A model generated the notes under the pieces. That model was not told the DNA's origin. It did not search any database and worked only from the letters and a program-made list of their open reading frames with translations. From NCBI RefSeq assembly GCF_009909145.1, contig NZ_JAAAPJ010000003.1, positions 248,001 through 312,000 on the forward strand: a stretch of DNA of 64,000 nucleotides, given 5' to 3'. Shown one piece after another: positions 8,967 to 18,325 of this stretch (the first letter of the stretch is position 1; the number at the start of each line of letters is the position of its first letter). The DNA comes from Corallococcus silvisoli (GTDB lineage: Bacteria > Myxococcota > Myxococcia > Myxococcales > Myxococcaceae). The position numbers were made by a program, and so were the translations under genes.

Positions 8967-10592
8967 ATGAAGACTCGACGACTTGCAGATTCGGGGGCAC
9001 ATCGGGCGCTGACCCAGCGGGAGCTGCCGGTGGCGCCGGCCCCCAGGACACCGCCGGTGGATCCGCTGGTGTCGGCGCAACTGGGCGAGTTCGTCATCCA
9101 GGAGCGCATTGGCGCGGGGGGGATGGGGGTCGTCTACCGGGCGGTGCATCCGCTGATTGGCAAGCAGGCCGCCATCAAGGTGCTGCGGGCGGAGCTGGTG
9201 TCGCGGGAGCTGGAGCAGCGGCTGTTGATGGAGGCGCGGTCGGCGAACGCCATCCGGCACCCGGGCATCCTGGACATCTTCAACTTCGGCACGCTCCCGG
9301 ATGGGCGGCCGTACGTGGTGATGGAGCTGCTCCAGGGGCAGTCCCTGGCGGACGTGCTGCGCGCCCGGGGACGGCTGGACGTGGGGACGGCGCTCTGGAT
9401 ATTGGAGCAGATCCTCTCCGCGCTGGGGGCGGCGCACCGGGCCGGCGTGGTGCACCGGGACCTGAAGCCGGCGAACGTGTTCGTGGTGGAGCGGCCGGAC
9501 GCGGCGCCGGTGATCAAGCTGGTCGACTTCGGCATCGCCAAGGTGATGCGGTCGCGCGAGGGCTTGACGCTCGCGGATGGCTCGGTGCTGGGCACGCCGG
9601 ACTTCATGGCGCCGGAGCAGGTCCGGGGCGGCGCGGTGAAGCCCGCCACGGACCTGTACGCGCTCGGCATCATGGCGTTCCAGATGCTCACCGGCACGCG
9701 GCCCTTCCAGGGCGAGAACGTGCAGGTGATGTTCGCGCACGTCGAACAGATCCCACCCCCGCCGTCCTCGCGGGTGGACGGCATCCCGCCCGCGCTCGAC
9801 GCGCTGGTGCTCCAACTGCTGGAGAAGGACCCCGAGCAGCGGCCCGCGTCCGCGGAGCAGGTGCGCCAGCGGATCCTCGCGCTGTCCCGAAAGCTGCCAC
9901 CCGGCACGGCGCTGCACGCCGTGCCGGTGAAGCCCGCGCGAGAGGAGCCCACGTCACCGACCACGCCCCGGCCTCCGGGGCTCGCGGCGATGCTGGCGGA
10001 TCGCCGGCGGAGGGTGCCGCTCGCGGCGGCCGTGGGGGTGGCCTTGCTGGGGGCGGGGCTGTGGCTGCTGACACGGACCGAGGCCCCGACGCGCGACCTG
10101 AAGCAGCGTCTGCCCATGCCTCCCGCGCCCGTGACGGCCCCGGCGCCTCCTGCGAAGAGCACCGCCAGCCCAGGCGCGGTCCAGGCCACCACGCGGCAAG
10201 CCACCGCCACGCCTCCTCCCGAGGCGGGTGCTCCGCCAGCGACTCCGCTGGAGGGCCCGCTCAAGCAGGAGCGAAACCTCAAGGCGCCGTCGCGCCGGAC
10301 TGGCGTGAAGACCGGGCGCGCGCCCAAGGCCCCTCAATCCCTGACGGCCGCGTCCTCGTCCGTGAAGTCGTCGCTCGAGCAGCGATTGGAGGACATCCGC
10401 GCGAGGCTCCCATCCCAGAACGGGGTCCCCGTGCTGGACAAGGACCTCCGAGACGACTTGAGCCGGATCCAGGACTCCGTCCGGACCGCCACGTCCGCGG
10501 CGGAGCGCGGGTACCTCGATGAAGCGCTGGACTTGTGGGAGCGGCGTCGGGCCGAGCGCATGGCGGCCCGCCCCACGTCCCCCTCCCGCTGA
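8967..10592 (+). CDS. Transmembrane Hanks-type Ser/Thr protein kinase
   Basis: 541 residues. The kinase domain spans ~40-310: Gly loop IGAGGMGVVYRA (~47), AAIKVL with the ATP-binding Lys, catalytic loop HRDLKPANV (~163), DFGIAK, and APEQVRGG in the activation segment. A ~100-residue Pro/Ala-rich stretch follows. A single membrane helix PLAAAVGVALLGAGLWLL (~350-370) puts the last ~170 residues, rich in Pro, Thr and Ala and ending in a charged helical segment, outside the inner membrane. This is the usual bacterial receptor-kinase layout, but the external part has no PASTA or other known sensor domain. It stands alone, divergent from the GMC operon and convergent with the nitronate monooxygenase gene (15-nt gap). 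Ligand and targets unknown. Confidence 0.92.
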   Translation: MKTRRLADSGAHRALTQRELPVAPAPRTPPVDPLVSAQLGEFVIQERIGAGGMGVVYRAVHPLIGKQAAIKVLRAELVSRELEQRLLMEARSANAIRHPGILDIFNFGTLPDGRPYVVMELLQGQSLADVLRARGRLDVGTALWILEQILSALGAAHRAGVVHRDLKPANVFVVERPDAAPVIKLVDFGIAKVMRSREGLTLADGSVLGTPDFMAPEQVRGGAVKPATDLYALGIMAFQMLTGTRPFQGENVQVMFAHVEQIPPPPSSRVDGIPPALDALVLQLLEKDPEQRPASAEQVRQRILALSRKLPPGTALHAVPVKPAREEPTSPTTPRPPGLAAMLADRRRRVPLAAAVGVALLGAGLWLLTRTEAPTRDLKQRLPMPPAPVTAPAPPAKSTASPGAVQATTRQATATPPPEAGAPPATPLEGPLKQERNLKAPSRRTGVKTGRAPKAPQSLTAASSSVKSSLEQRLEDIRARLPSQNGVPVLDKDLRDDLSRIQDSVRTATSAAERGYLDEALDLWERRRAERMAARPTSPSR

Positions 10593-10607
10593 GCGCCGGG
10601 AGCGGGC

Positions 10608-11807
10608 TTAGCCCCGGTCGTCCTCGTCCTCTTCGTCCAGGCCTTCAGGGGACTCCAGGAGCCGGCGCGCGCGCTCCATCATCTCCACGACGATCTGCCC
10701 GGCGGGCTGCACGGTGTCGATGCGCGACATGCTCGCGCCTCCCGCCGGAAGGCTCATCTCCTCCAGGTCGCCCTGCGTGTCGGGCGTGGGGAGGAAGGAG
10801 CTGAACCTGGGCATCACGTACGGCACGTCCAGCACGCCCGGGAACAGCAGCGTCGTCCCGATGGTCTCCGTATCGGAGGCCGGCGGAGCGCTCGACTCGC
10901 GCCCGGCCCACTCGCGCACCACGCGGTTGCGGATCACGCGCATGCGCTTGCCGGGCCACTCGGGACCGAAGAGCGTCGTCGTCGCCGTGTCGCCCGCGTC
11001 TCCCTCCACCAGCCGCTGCTTGTAGAGCGGGTGCGCGTACCCTTCCACGGAGGCGATGAGCCGCGTGCCCACCCAGACGCCATCCGCGCCGTGGTACAGC
11101 GCCCGCGCCGCGCTGAACCCATCCGCGATGCCTCCCGCCGCCAGCACCGGGACCGCGTCCGACAGGGCCCGGAGCTGGCGCACGAGCGTCAGCGTCGGCG
11201 TACTGCCCAGGTTGCGACCTCCCGCCTGCCGCCCCTGCGCGATGAGCCCCTGCACGCCCATCTCCAACGCCTCCCGCGCCAGCTCCACCGTCCCTGACTG
11301 CATCCACACCCTGGTTCCCGCCGCCTGGAGGTCGCGGATCCACTCCCGGGGCGGCAGCGTCCAGTGGAACACCACCACCGGCACCTTCGCGCCAATGCAC
11401 GTGTCGACGTGGTCGCGCGCCGTGAAGCCATGCGGCTCCTCCCGGTCCACGATGAAGTCCACGCCGAAGGGGCGCTGCGTGCCGGCCCGGATGGCCTTCA
11501 GCCGCGCCTCCAGCACCCCCGGCGGCTCCGGCGCCGTGCCCAGCATGCCCAGGCCGCCCGCCTCCGACACCGCGATGACCAGCGGTGGCAGCGACACGAA
11601 GGCCATGCCCGCGCCCACGAAGGGATAGTGCAACCCCACGTCGCGCGTCAGCCGCGTCTTCAGCGTGTTGCCCTCCAGGACGTAGATGGGCGGCGGCCGG
11701 GAAGCGCCTCGCGTCCCCTCGCCATCGGACTCGCCGTTGTGCAGCGGCGAGTCGCCTTCGGAGGAAACAGGAGGCTGGCCAGATCGTCCGTCGTTCGCGC
11801 CGTTCAT
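10608..11807 (-). CDS. Nitronate monooxygenase / 2-nitropropane-dioxygenase-like FMN protein
   Basis: About 399 residues from ATG 11807, which is preceded by GCGGAGACGCG. A non-conserved ~45-residue acidic, Ser/Pro-rich leader comes before a TIM-barrel of the NMO family: PFVGAGMAFVSLP, EAGGLGMLG, then AAGGIADGFSAARAL and GADGVWVGTRLIAS, the phosphate/FMN-binding strands typical of the family. The protein is cytoplasmic, and the family oxidises nitronates (propionate-3-nitronate or alkyl nitronates). The C-terminal ~60 residues are Ser/Asp-rich and end in an acidic EEDEDD tail. An upstream extension to 11864 is open but unconvincing. The N- and C-terminal extensions make it longer than typical NMOs (~320-350). 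Confidence 0.88.
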   Translation of the reverse strand: MNGANDGRSGQPPVSSEGDSPLHNGESDGEGTRGASRPPPIYVLEGNTLKTRLTRDVGLHYPFVGAGMAFVSLPPLVIAVSEAGGLGMLGTAPEPPGVLEARLKAIRAGTQRPFGVDFIVDREEPHGFTARDHVDTCIGAKVPVVVFHWTLPPREWIRDLQAAGTRVWMQSGTVELAREALEMGVQGLIAQGRQAGGRNLGSTPTLTLVRQLRALSDAVPVLAAGGIADGFSAARALYHGADGVWVGTRLIASVEGYAHPLYKQRLVEGDAGDTATTTLFGPEWPGKRMRVIRNRVVREWAGRESSAPPASDTETIGTTLLFPGVLDVPYVMPRFSSFLPTPDTQGDLEEMSLPAGGASMSRIDTVQPAGQIVVEMMERARRLLESPEGLDEEDEDDRG

Positions 11808-11916
11808 CGCGTCTCCGCAAGGGTGCTGACGTACCGAGCCTTGAAGACTAGCAGCGCCAGCCACCGATTCAGCCGCGACCCGAAGCGGCCGTGCTCACTG
11901 GCCAGCAGAGCGCCGC

Positions 11917-12744
11917 CTACTCGTCCGGAATGAGGCCATCGGGCCCCAGCCCCGCGTCCGTCAGTACCCGGCCCCGCCCCACCCGCCGGGTCAGGGGCCG
12001 GTAGCGCTGGGCCACCAAGGTGCTCAGCCGGAACGGCAGCTTGCGCTCGCGCTCCACGCGTCGGGCCCGCTCCACCAGCGTCTCGCGCGTCAGCCGCGAG
12101 GGGCCTTCCAACCCCACCAGGATGCGGTTGGTGCTGGTGGGGACCTCGAAGAGGGACAGGCCCTGGAAGCTCACCTGATAGGTCCGCACCATCGCGTCGT
12201 AATGCGGGTTCGCCGCGGACTCCCACACGTTGCCCACCACCGCCCCGCCCCGCGTCAGCCGCGCGCGCACGGCGCCCAGGAACTCGCGCGTGGCCAGGTG
12301 CCCGGGAATCTGGTCCGCCCCGTACGCGTCCAGGAAGATGATGTCGTAGGGCGCCCCCTCCGCTTCGATGAAGGTCCGCGCGTCCGCCACGTGCGCTTCG
12401 AGCAGCGCGTCCTCCCGGAAGCCGCAGTGCTGCTTCGCGGCCTCCACCACCCCGGCGTCCACCTCCACCACGTCGATGTGCGTGTCGGGCAGCACCGCGC
12501 GCAGGAACATGGGAATGGCGCCGCCGCCCAGCCCCACCGCGAGGACGTTCTCCGGCCGGGGCACGAACGCCAGCGCCACCATCGCCATGCGGGTGTAGGG
12601 CAGCTCCAGGCGCAGCGGCTCGCCGGGCCACACCACGCTCTGGCGCGCGCCGCCATCTCCGAAGCGCAGCGAGCGGCGCCCGTCCGCGTCCTCGGTGACG
12701 ACGACAGGCCCCTGCCCGTCGTCATGCGTGTCTGGCGAGGCCAG
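11917..12744 (-). CDS. Spermidine-synthase-like methyltransferase-fold protein; probable CTG start after an in-frame TGA
   Basis: About 275 residues if translation begins at CTG 12744. The Rossmann motif AVGLGGGAIP, the acidic VVEVDAGVVEAA and YDIIFLDAYG are the glycine loop and substrate-side acidic residues of spermidine synthases and polyamine aminopropyltransferases. Residues before GTG 12636 (VVVTED, RRSLRFGDGG, RQSVVWPGEP) fit the family's N-terminal strands, so the commonly called GTG 12636 is too late. Going upstream the frame meets TGA at 12748-12750, with no ATG/GTG/TTG in between. An ideal AAGGAGG sits 8 nt before the CTG. Beyond the TGA the same frame continues to ATG 12837, with its own GGGAGAA. 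The gene may use CTG, or may be a longer gene with a nonsense change. Many myxobacterial paralogues are not true spermidine synthases. Confidence 0.75.
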   Translation of the reverse strand: MASPDTHDDGQGPVVVTEDADGRRSLRFGDGGARQSVVWPGEPLRLELPYTRMAMVALAFVPRPENVLAVGLGGGAIPMFLRAVLPDTHIDVVEVDAGVVEAAKQHCGFREDALLEAHVADARTFIEAEGAPYDIIFLDAYGADQIPGHLATREFLGAVRARLTRGGAVVGNVWESAANPHYDAMVRTYQVSFQGLSLFEVPTSTNRILVGLEGPSRLTRETLVERARRVERERKLPFRLSTLVAQRYRPLTRRVGRGRVLTDAGLGPDGLIPDE

Positions 12745-12750
12745 GGCTCA

Positions 12751-12837
12751 CTCCTCCTTCGCGCCGGAGGTCGGCTTCACCGGAAGCGGGGCGCCGGCGG
12801 ACGTGGGGCGCGAACCGGGCCTGCCTATCGAGGTCAT
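12751..12837 (-). other. Short in-frame leader ORF (29 codons), leader peptide or severed N-terminus
   Basis: An ATG at 12837 with GGGAGAA 5 nt upstream opens the frame MTSIGRPGSRPTSAG…GAKEE, which stops at the TGA 12748-12750 and is in phase with the spermidine-synthase-like gene. It could be a translated leader, or the original N-terminus cut off by a sense-to-TGA change (CGA or TGG would restore it). It is Pro/Ser/Gly-rich with no recognisable domain. Confidence 0.45.
12753..12759 (-). promoter_or_regulatory. Shine-Dalgarno AAGGAGG that supports the CTG start
   Basis: Full anti-16S complement located 8 nt upstream of CTG 12744 and overlapping the end of the upstream in-frame peptide (…GAKEE, then TGA). 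Its spacing fits CTG 12744 and no ATG/GTG/TTG in that frame, so it decides the preferred start of the spermidine-synthase-like gene. Confidence 0.5.
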
Positions 12838-13113
12838 GTCGCTTCTCCCAGATGACGCGAAACACCCAGCGTGAGGTCCGGCGGCGAGGCACCAGCATCG
12901 CACGAACGCCGACATTCCAGATTCTCGTGAACGTTTGAGTCCGGTTGCATCCCGGCCCGGAAACGACACGGCGCGGCACGGAAACCCTTGGAATCGTTGT
13001 GTTTCTCAATCCTCGATTCTTGGGACTCACCCACGGACTTCATGTATTACCGCTTCAGCGCCCTTTCCCCATTCGAGGGAATACGGAGGGCGCATGACGG
13101 GAGGCAGGACCCC

Positions 13114-13659
13114 ATGAAGCTGAAGACGTTGCTGTCCGCCGGGGTGGCGTTGGCCGCCACGGCGTGGGCCAGTCCGGTAACGGCGGCCACCGCGAATGGC
13201 CCCATCTGCGACACGGCGGCCTACGTGAACTCGACCACGTATTACAACTGCACCGGCAGCAGCCACACGGCGCTGGACGTCGGCAACAGCTCCTGCGGTG
13301 AGTGGAACCACCGGGGCATGCTGGTGGGCAACTACTACTACTACTACTACGGCGGCTGCGCGGCGGCCTGCAACGGCTCCACCTGCAACGGCGGCGCGGG
13401 CAACTACTACGTGGTGTCCGGCGCGAACGGCTGGGACTTCCGCCAGCTGCACTTCTACGCGAACGTCAGCTCCGGCACGAAGACGTGCGACCGCTGCGCG
13501 CTGGGGCTGGTGGGTGGCACGGGCAGCGCCACCGGGCCGCACTCGCACTCGGACAACCGCCAGTACGGCACGCGCAAGTCGGCCTGGTACACCAGCGTCG
13601 GCACCACGTGCGGCACCAACGCGTACTGCAACAACCACCTGGGTGTTCCCACGCTGTAG
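13114..13659 (+). CDS. Secreted M23-like (lysostaphin-type) zinc endopeptidase, small
   Basis: 181 residues from ATG 13114, preceded by GGAGGCAGGACCCC. A Sec signal peptide (MKLKTLLSAGVALAATAWAS) ends near residue 25. Zinc-ligand motifs fit peptidase family M23: SSHTALDV gives H51 and D55 (H-x3-D), QLHFYAN holds the middle His, and GGTGSATGPHSHSD gives H143-x-H145, close to the family's GSTGxxTGPHLHFE. It probably cleaves peptidoglycan cross-bridges or peptides outside the cell, perhaps in predation (inference). There are ten or more cysteines, consistent with disulphides, and a run of six Tyr encoded by a (TAC)6 tract at about 13333-13350. Shorter than most M23 enzymes because it has only the catalytic domain. 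Confidence 0.75.
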   Translation: MKLKTLLSAGVALAATAWASPVTAATANGPICDTAAYVNSTTYYNCTGSSHTALDVGNSSCGEWNHRGMLVGNYYYYYYGGCAAACNGSTCNGGAGNYYVVSGANGWDFRQLHFYANVSSGTKTCDRCALGLVGGTGSATGPHSHSDNRQYGTRKSAWYTSVGTTCGTNAYCNNHLGVPTL

Positions 13660-13674
13660 CCCCTGCGTGGCCTT

Positions 13675-13705
13675 CCGGATGGGGGCCCGCGCGGCCCCCG
13701 TCCGG
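13675..13705 (+). terminator. Strong GC hairpin after the M23-like gene
   Basis: A 13-bp stem (CCGGATGGGGGCC against GGCCCCCGTCCGG, one G-T wobble) closes a 5-nt loop 16 nt after the stop codon. There is no T-run, as is usual in such GC-rich genomes. It probably separates the peptidase transcript from the following HEAT-like pair. Confidence 0.7.
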
Positions 13706-13763
13706 CGTCACGTCCCCGGCGCGCGTGCGCCGCCCATTCCTCCCGCGTGAGCCTGTCTCCGAC

Positions 13764-14924
13764 ATGACTTCCCGTCCCCTCTTCAAGGTCGCGCTCGCCA
13801 GCCTCGTCCTCCTCGTCGCCCTGGGCGTCGTGTGGTGGCGGGGCGCGGCGGGTGGCACCGACGCCGGTCCGCCCTCCGCGAACCTCCCGGCCGCGACGCC
13901 CGCCGTCGCCACGGCCACCGCCTCCGGAACCGCCGCGCCCGCCGCGCGAGCGGCCCCGCGCGAGGTGATTCCCATGCCCGGGTGCTGGGACGGCCTGGCC
14001 GCGCTGGACGCGTCCGCGACGCTGGAGTCGCTGCACGCCGCCGTGGCCGCCGCCATCCAGGCGCGCGACACCGCGCTGGTGGCCTATCTCCAGGAGCGCC
14101 TGACGGAGCTGGTGGGCGACGACCCCGACCGGGCGCTCCAGTTGGTGGCGTGGGCCGTGAAGGCCGCCCCCCCCGAGCCGGCCATCTACCTGGAGGCGCT
14201 CAAGGCCGCGCCCGCCGTGCGCCACCCGCGCGTCGTCGAGAAGCTGGTGTCCGTGTCGGAGGACCGGTCGCTGGCCGCGCCGGACCGCGCCGCCGCGCTG
14301 GACGCGCTGGAGACGCAGCACCGCTTCACGCCGGAGACCCGGTCGCGGCTGCGGGCCATCGCGCTGGACGACTCCGCGGACTCCGCCGCGTGGGTGGCCA
14401 CGCGCACGCTGGGCCGGGTGATGAAGGAGGACTACGAGCGCACCGGCACCTATGCGCCGTACTGGAAGGACCTCCTGGACATCGGCACCACGTCGGAGGA
14501 CATGGCCGTGCGGCTGCTCGCGCTGGAGATGCCGTCGTACTCCGACCCGCTGCTCGACTCGGACTCCATCGACGTGCTGGCGAAGGTGATGCGCACCGAC
14601 CAGGAGCGCGACGTTCGCGAGATGGCCGCCTTCCGGCTCGCCGTCACGGAGGATCCCCAGAAGGCCCTGGCCGCGTACAGCGCCGCCTTCGACGGGGAGC
14701 GCGACCTGTGCGTGCGGTGGGCCTTCCTGCGCTTCGCCGTGCGCGCGGCCGGCGCGGACGCCCTGCCCCTGGTGGAGGAGTTCGCGCGCAAGGACCCGCG
14801 CCTGCGGCAGGACGCCCTGGACTTCAAGGCGCTGTACGCCACCGGCGCGACGGACTTCGCGCGCATCTGGCTGGGCAAGAAGGAACACCACGACTGCGTG
14901 GTCGAGGAAGGAGCGCCGCACTGA
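13764..14924 (+). CDS. Membrane-anchored HEAT-repeat-like protein
   Basis: 386 residues from ATG 13764; the open frame upstream overlaps the peptidase gene and is rejected. An N-terminal helix KVALASLVLLVALGVVWW anchors the protein in the inner membrane. Then follow an Ala/Pro/Thr linker (~30-70) and a long all-helical region of Ala/Leu-rich ~35-residue units (DRAAALDALETQ, DSADSAAWVATRTLGRVM, DVREMAAFRLAV), typical of HEAT/Armadillo-type solenoids used for protein binding. No enzymatic motif is seen. The stop overlaps the next start (TGATG), so it is coupled to a second secreted HEAT-like protein. Function unknown; a periplasmic scaffold is plausible. Confidence 0.8.
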   Translation: MTSRPLFKVALASLVLLVALGVVWWRGAAGGTDAGPPSANLPAATPAVATATASGTAAPAARAAPREVIPMPGCWDGLAALDASATLESLHAAVAAAIQARDTALVAYLQERLTELVGDDPDRALQLVAWAVKAAPPEPAIYLEALKAAPAVRHPRVVEKLVSVSEDRSLAAPDRAAALDALETQHRFTPETRSRLRAIALDDSADSAAWVATRTLGRVMKEDYERTGTYAPYWKDLLDIGTTSEDMAVRLLALEMPSYSDPLLDSDSIDVLAKVMRTDQERDVREMAAFRLAVTEDPQKALAAYSAAFDGERDLCVRWAFLRFAVRAAGADALPLVEEFARKDPRLRQDALDFKALYATGATDFARIWLGKKEHHDCVVEEGAPH

Positions 14925-15904
14925 TGGGTTCGCGAATGCTGAAGGCCTGCGCGCTCGGGCTGTCATTGCTGTCGGGGCCCACCCTGGCCCAGGGCGCCCC
15001 CGCCGCCGTCCCCACGCCGGCGGCCTGCACGGTGGAGGGCATGCTGGACGAGGTGCGCGGGGCGATGAAGACGGGCTCGCCCGCGTACCAGCGCTACGCC
15101 CGGCTGCGGCTGAAGGAGGCCGCCATCGCGCTGCCGCCCGAGGCGCTGGGCCGGGCGGTGAGCCAGGAGCGCGACCCCGCCGTGCTGGAGGCGGTGGGCG
15201 CGGCGCTGGCCACCAAGGCGAGCAACGCGCAGCGGCCGGAGCTGCTCCAGCCGCTGCTCTCCCGCGCGAGCCAGGACGCGGACCCCAGCCTGCGCGCGGC
15301 GGCGGTGCGCGCGCTCAAGGGCTCGCCGTCGGTGGAGTTCATGGCGAAGAACGGCGACGTCGTCACCTACGAACAGCTCGTGCGGGACAGCGCGCCGGAG
15401 GTGCGGCAGGCGGTGGCGGAGAACCTGGTGACGGAGAGCGCCGGCATCTACTTCGGCCACAACCCGGACCTGGCGGACGCGGCGGTCCGGATCGCCGCGG
15501 CCTCGGAGGATCCGGCGGTGGCCACGCGCCTGTTGGGCGAAGTCTCCATGGAGGCCGCGAACCCGACGACGGTGCGCAAGCTCACGCAGCAGCTGCGCTC
15601 GGAGGACCCGGGCCTGCGCGCGGCGGCGGCGAAGGCGCTGGGCGGCGTGCCCGGCACCGAAGCCGCGGGCGCGCGCCGCTCGCTCCTCGCGCAGTACCGG
15701 AGCGACAACGACCTCGCGGTGCGCAAGTCCGCGCTGGAGGGGATCGCGCGCCTGGGGCAGTCCAGCGCACGGCCGCTGCTGGAGTCCCTGCGCGGCGTGG
15801 ATCCCCGCATGGACCCTGAAATCAATGCGTGGCTCTCCGCGCTCAAGCTGAACCTCCAGGAGTGGCACCTCCTCCTGCGGGAGAAGCAGCGCCTGCGCCC
15901 CTGA
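14924..15904 (+). CDS. Secreted HEAT-repeat-like protein coupled to the preceding one
   Basis: 326 residues. A signal peptide (MLKACALGLSLLSGPTLAQG) is followed by helical repeats with the pattern DPAVLEAVGAAL, DPSLRAAAVRALKG, APEVRQAVAENLV, DPGLRAAAAKALGG, NDLAVRKSALEGIARLG. These are clear HEAT/PBS-lyase-type repeats at about 30-40 residue intervals. The start overlaps the previous stop by one base, with AAGGAG at the right distance. Both proteins are probably periplasmic, with paired non-catalytic scaffold roles (inference). No lipobox or active-site motif. Confidence 0.8.
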   Translation: MGSRMLKACALGLSLLSGPTLAQGAPAAVPTPAACTVEGMLDEVRGAMKTGSPAYQRYARLRLKEAAIALPPEALGRAVSQERDPAVLEAVGAALATKASNAQRPELLQPLLSRASQDADPSLRAAAVRALKGSPSVEFMAKNGDVVTYEQLVRDSAPEVRQAVAENLVTESAGIYFGHNPDLADAAVRIAAASEDPAVATRLLGEVSMEAANPTTVRKLTQQLRSEDPGLRAAAAKALGGVPGTEAAGARRSLLAQYRSDNDLAVRKSALEGIARLGQSSARPLLESLRGVDPRMDPEINAWLSALKLNLQEWHLLLREKQRLRP

Positions 15905-16014
15905 CCGCCCACCGCCCGCGGCCGGGCGGCTCTGTTCCCTGGTGCGCACCCCGTACGAGGGCCGCCCGCGAAAAGGTGGCCGCGCGCGGGGCGGCGCGAC
16001 AGGTTGGGAGGGCC

Positions 16015-16812
16015 ATGTCCGACAGTGGTTTCGGCTCGTCCACCCTCGCCCTGGCGCTCGTTGGCAGCGCCGTCACCGTCCTGTCCACCAGCCTGGGCGC
16101 GCTGCCCGCCCTGGCCGCGCGCAGCATCTCCCCGCGCGCCAAGGACGTGCTGATGGGCTTCAGCGCGGGCGTGATGCTCGCGGCCACGGCCTTCTCGCTG
16201 GTGGTGCCCGCCATCCGGCTGGCGGAGGCGCGCGCGTCATCGCGCTTCGTGCCCGCGCTGATCGTGGGCGGCAGCATGCTGGTGGGCGGCCTGTTCCTGC
16301 ACCTGTGCAACCGCTTCATCCCCCATGAGCACTTCATCAAGGGCCAGGAGGGCAACGCGGAGGCGGCGAACCTGAAGCGCATCTGGCTGTTCGTGCTGGC
16401 CATCGCGCTGCACAACTTCCCGGAGGGGCTCGCGGTGGGCACCGGGGTGGGCAGCCGCTCCATGGACATCGCCGTGCCAATCCTGGTGGGCATTGGACTC
16501 CAGGACATTCCAGAAGGCTTCGTGGTCGCGCTGGCTTTGCTGGGTGTTGCGTATAGCCGCAAGCAGGCGGTGCTGGTGGCGCTGTACACGGGATTGGTGG
16601 AGGGCGTGGCCGCGCTGGTGGGCTTCTTCGCCACGTCGTTCGCGTCGGGCATCCTCCCGTGGGCGCTCGCGTTCGCGGGCGGGTCCATGCTGTACGTCGT
16701 CAGCGACGAGATGATCCCGGAGAGCCACCGGCAGGAGTACGCGAAGGAGGCGACCGCCGGATTGATGGTGGGCTTCGTGCTGATGATGTTCCTGGACGTG
16801 ACGCTCAGCTGA
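16015..16812 (+). CDS. ZIP-family divalent metal transporter, GufA/ZupT-like
   Basis: 265 residues from ATG 16015, after GGGAGG; earlier in-frame codons overlap the previous gene. About eight membrane segments. TM4 has the metal-binding motif HNFPEGLAVG, and TM5 has LQDIPEGFVVA, where ZIP proteins carry a second x-x-PEG motif. A short loop HEHFIKGQEGN between TM3 and TM4 adds two His. It imports Zn(II) or Fe/Mn across the inner membrane. The layout matches the GufA branch, first named in Myxococcus. Single gene, with a weak hairpin (16826-16841) after it. Confidence 0.92.
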   Translation: MSDSGFGSSTLALALVGSAVTVLSTSLGALPALAARSISPRAKDVLMGFSAGVMLAATAFSLVVPAIRLAEARASSRFVPALIVGGSMLVGGLFLHLCNRFIPHEHFIKGQEGNAEAANLKRIWLFVLAIALHNFPEGLAVGTGVGSRSMDIAVPILVGIGLQDIPEGFVVALALLGVAYSRKQAVLVALYTGLVEGVAALVGFFATSFASGILPWALAFAGGSMLYVVSDEMIPESHRQEYAKEATAGLMVGFVLMMFLDVTLS

Positions 16813-16825
16813 CGGCCTGGCGCGC

Positions 16826-16841
16826 GGACACGCCTGTGTCC
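16826..16841 (+). terminator. Small hairpin after the ZIP transporter gene
   Basis: GGACAC, a 4-nt loop and GTGTCC give a perfect 6-bp stem 13 nt past the stop codon. Short and without a T-run, so only a weak terminator candidate. Confidence 0.35.
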
Positions 16842-16897
16842 TGCCGGACACTCCGCAGTGCCGCCGCGGGTGGCCTGGACGTGATAGTTTGAAAGGC

Positions 16898-18313
<1,416 letters not shown>

Positions 18314-18325
18314 GCGGACGCGCCT

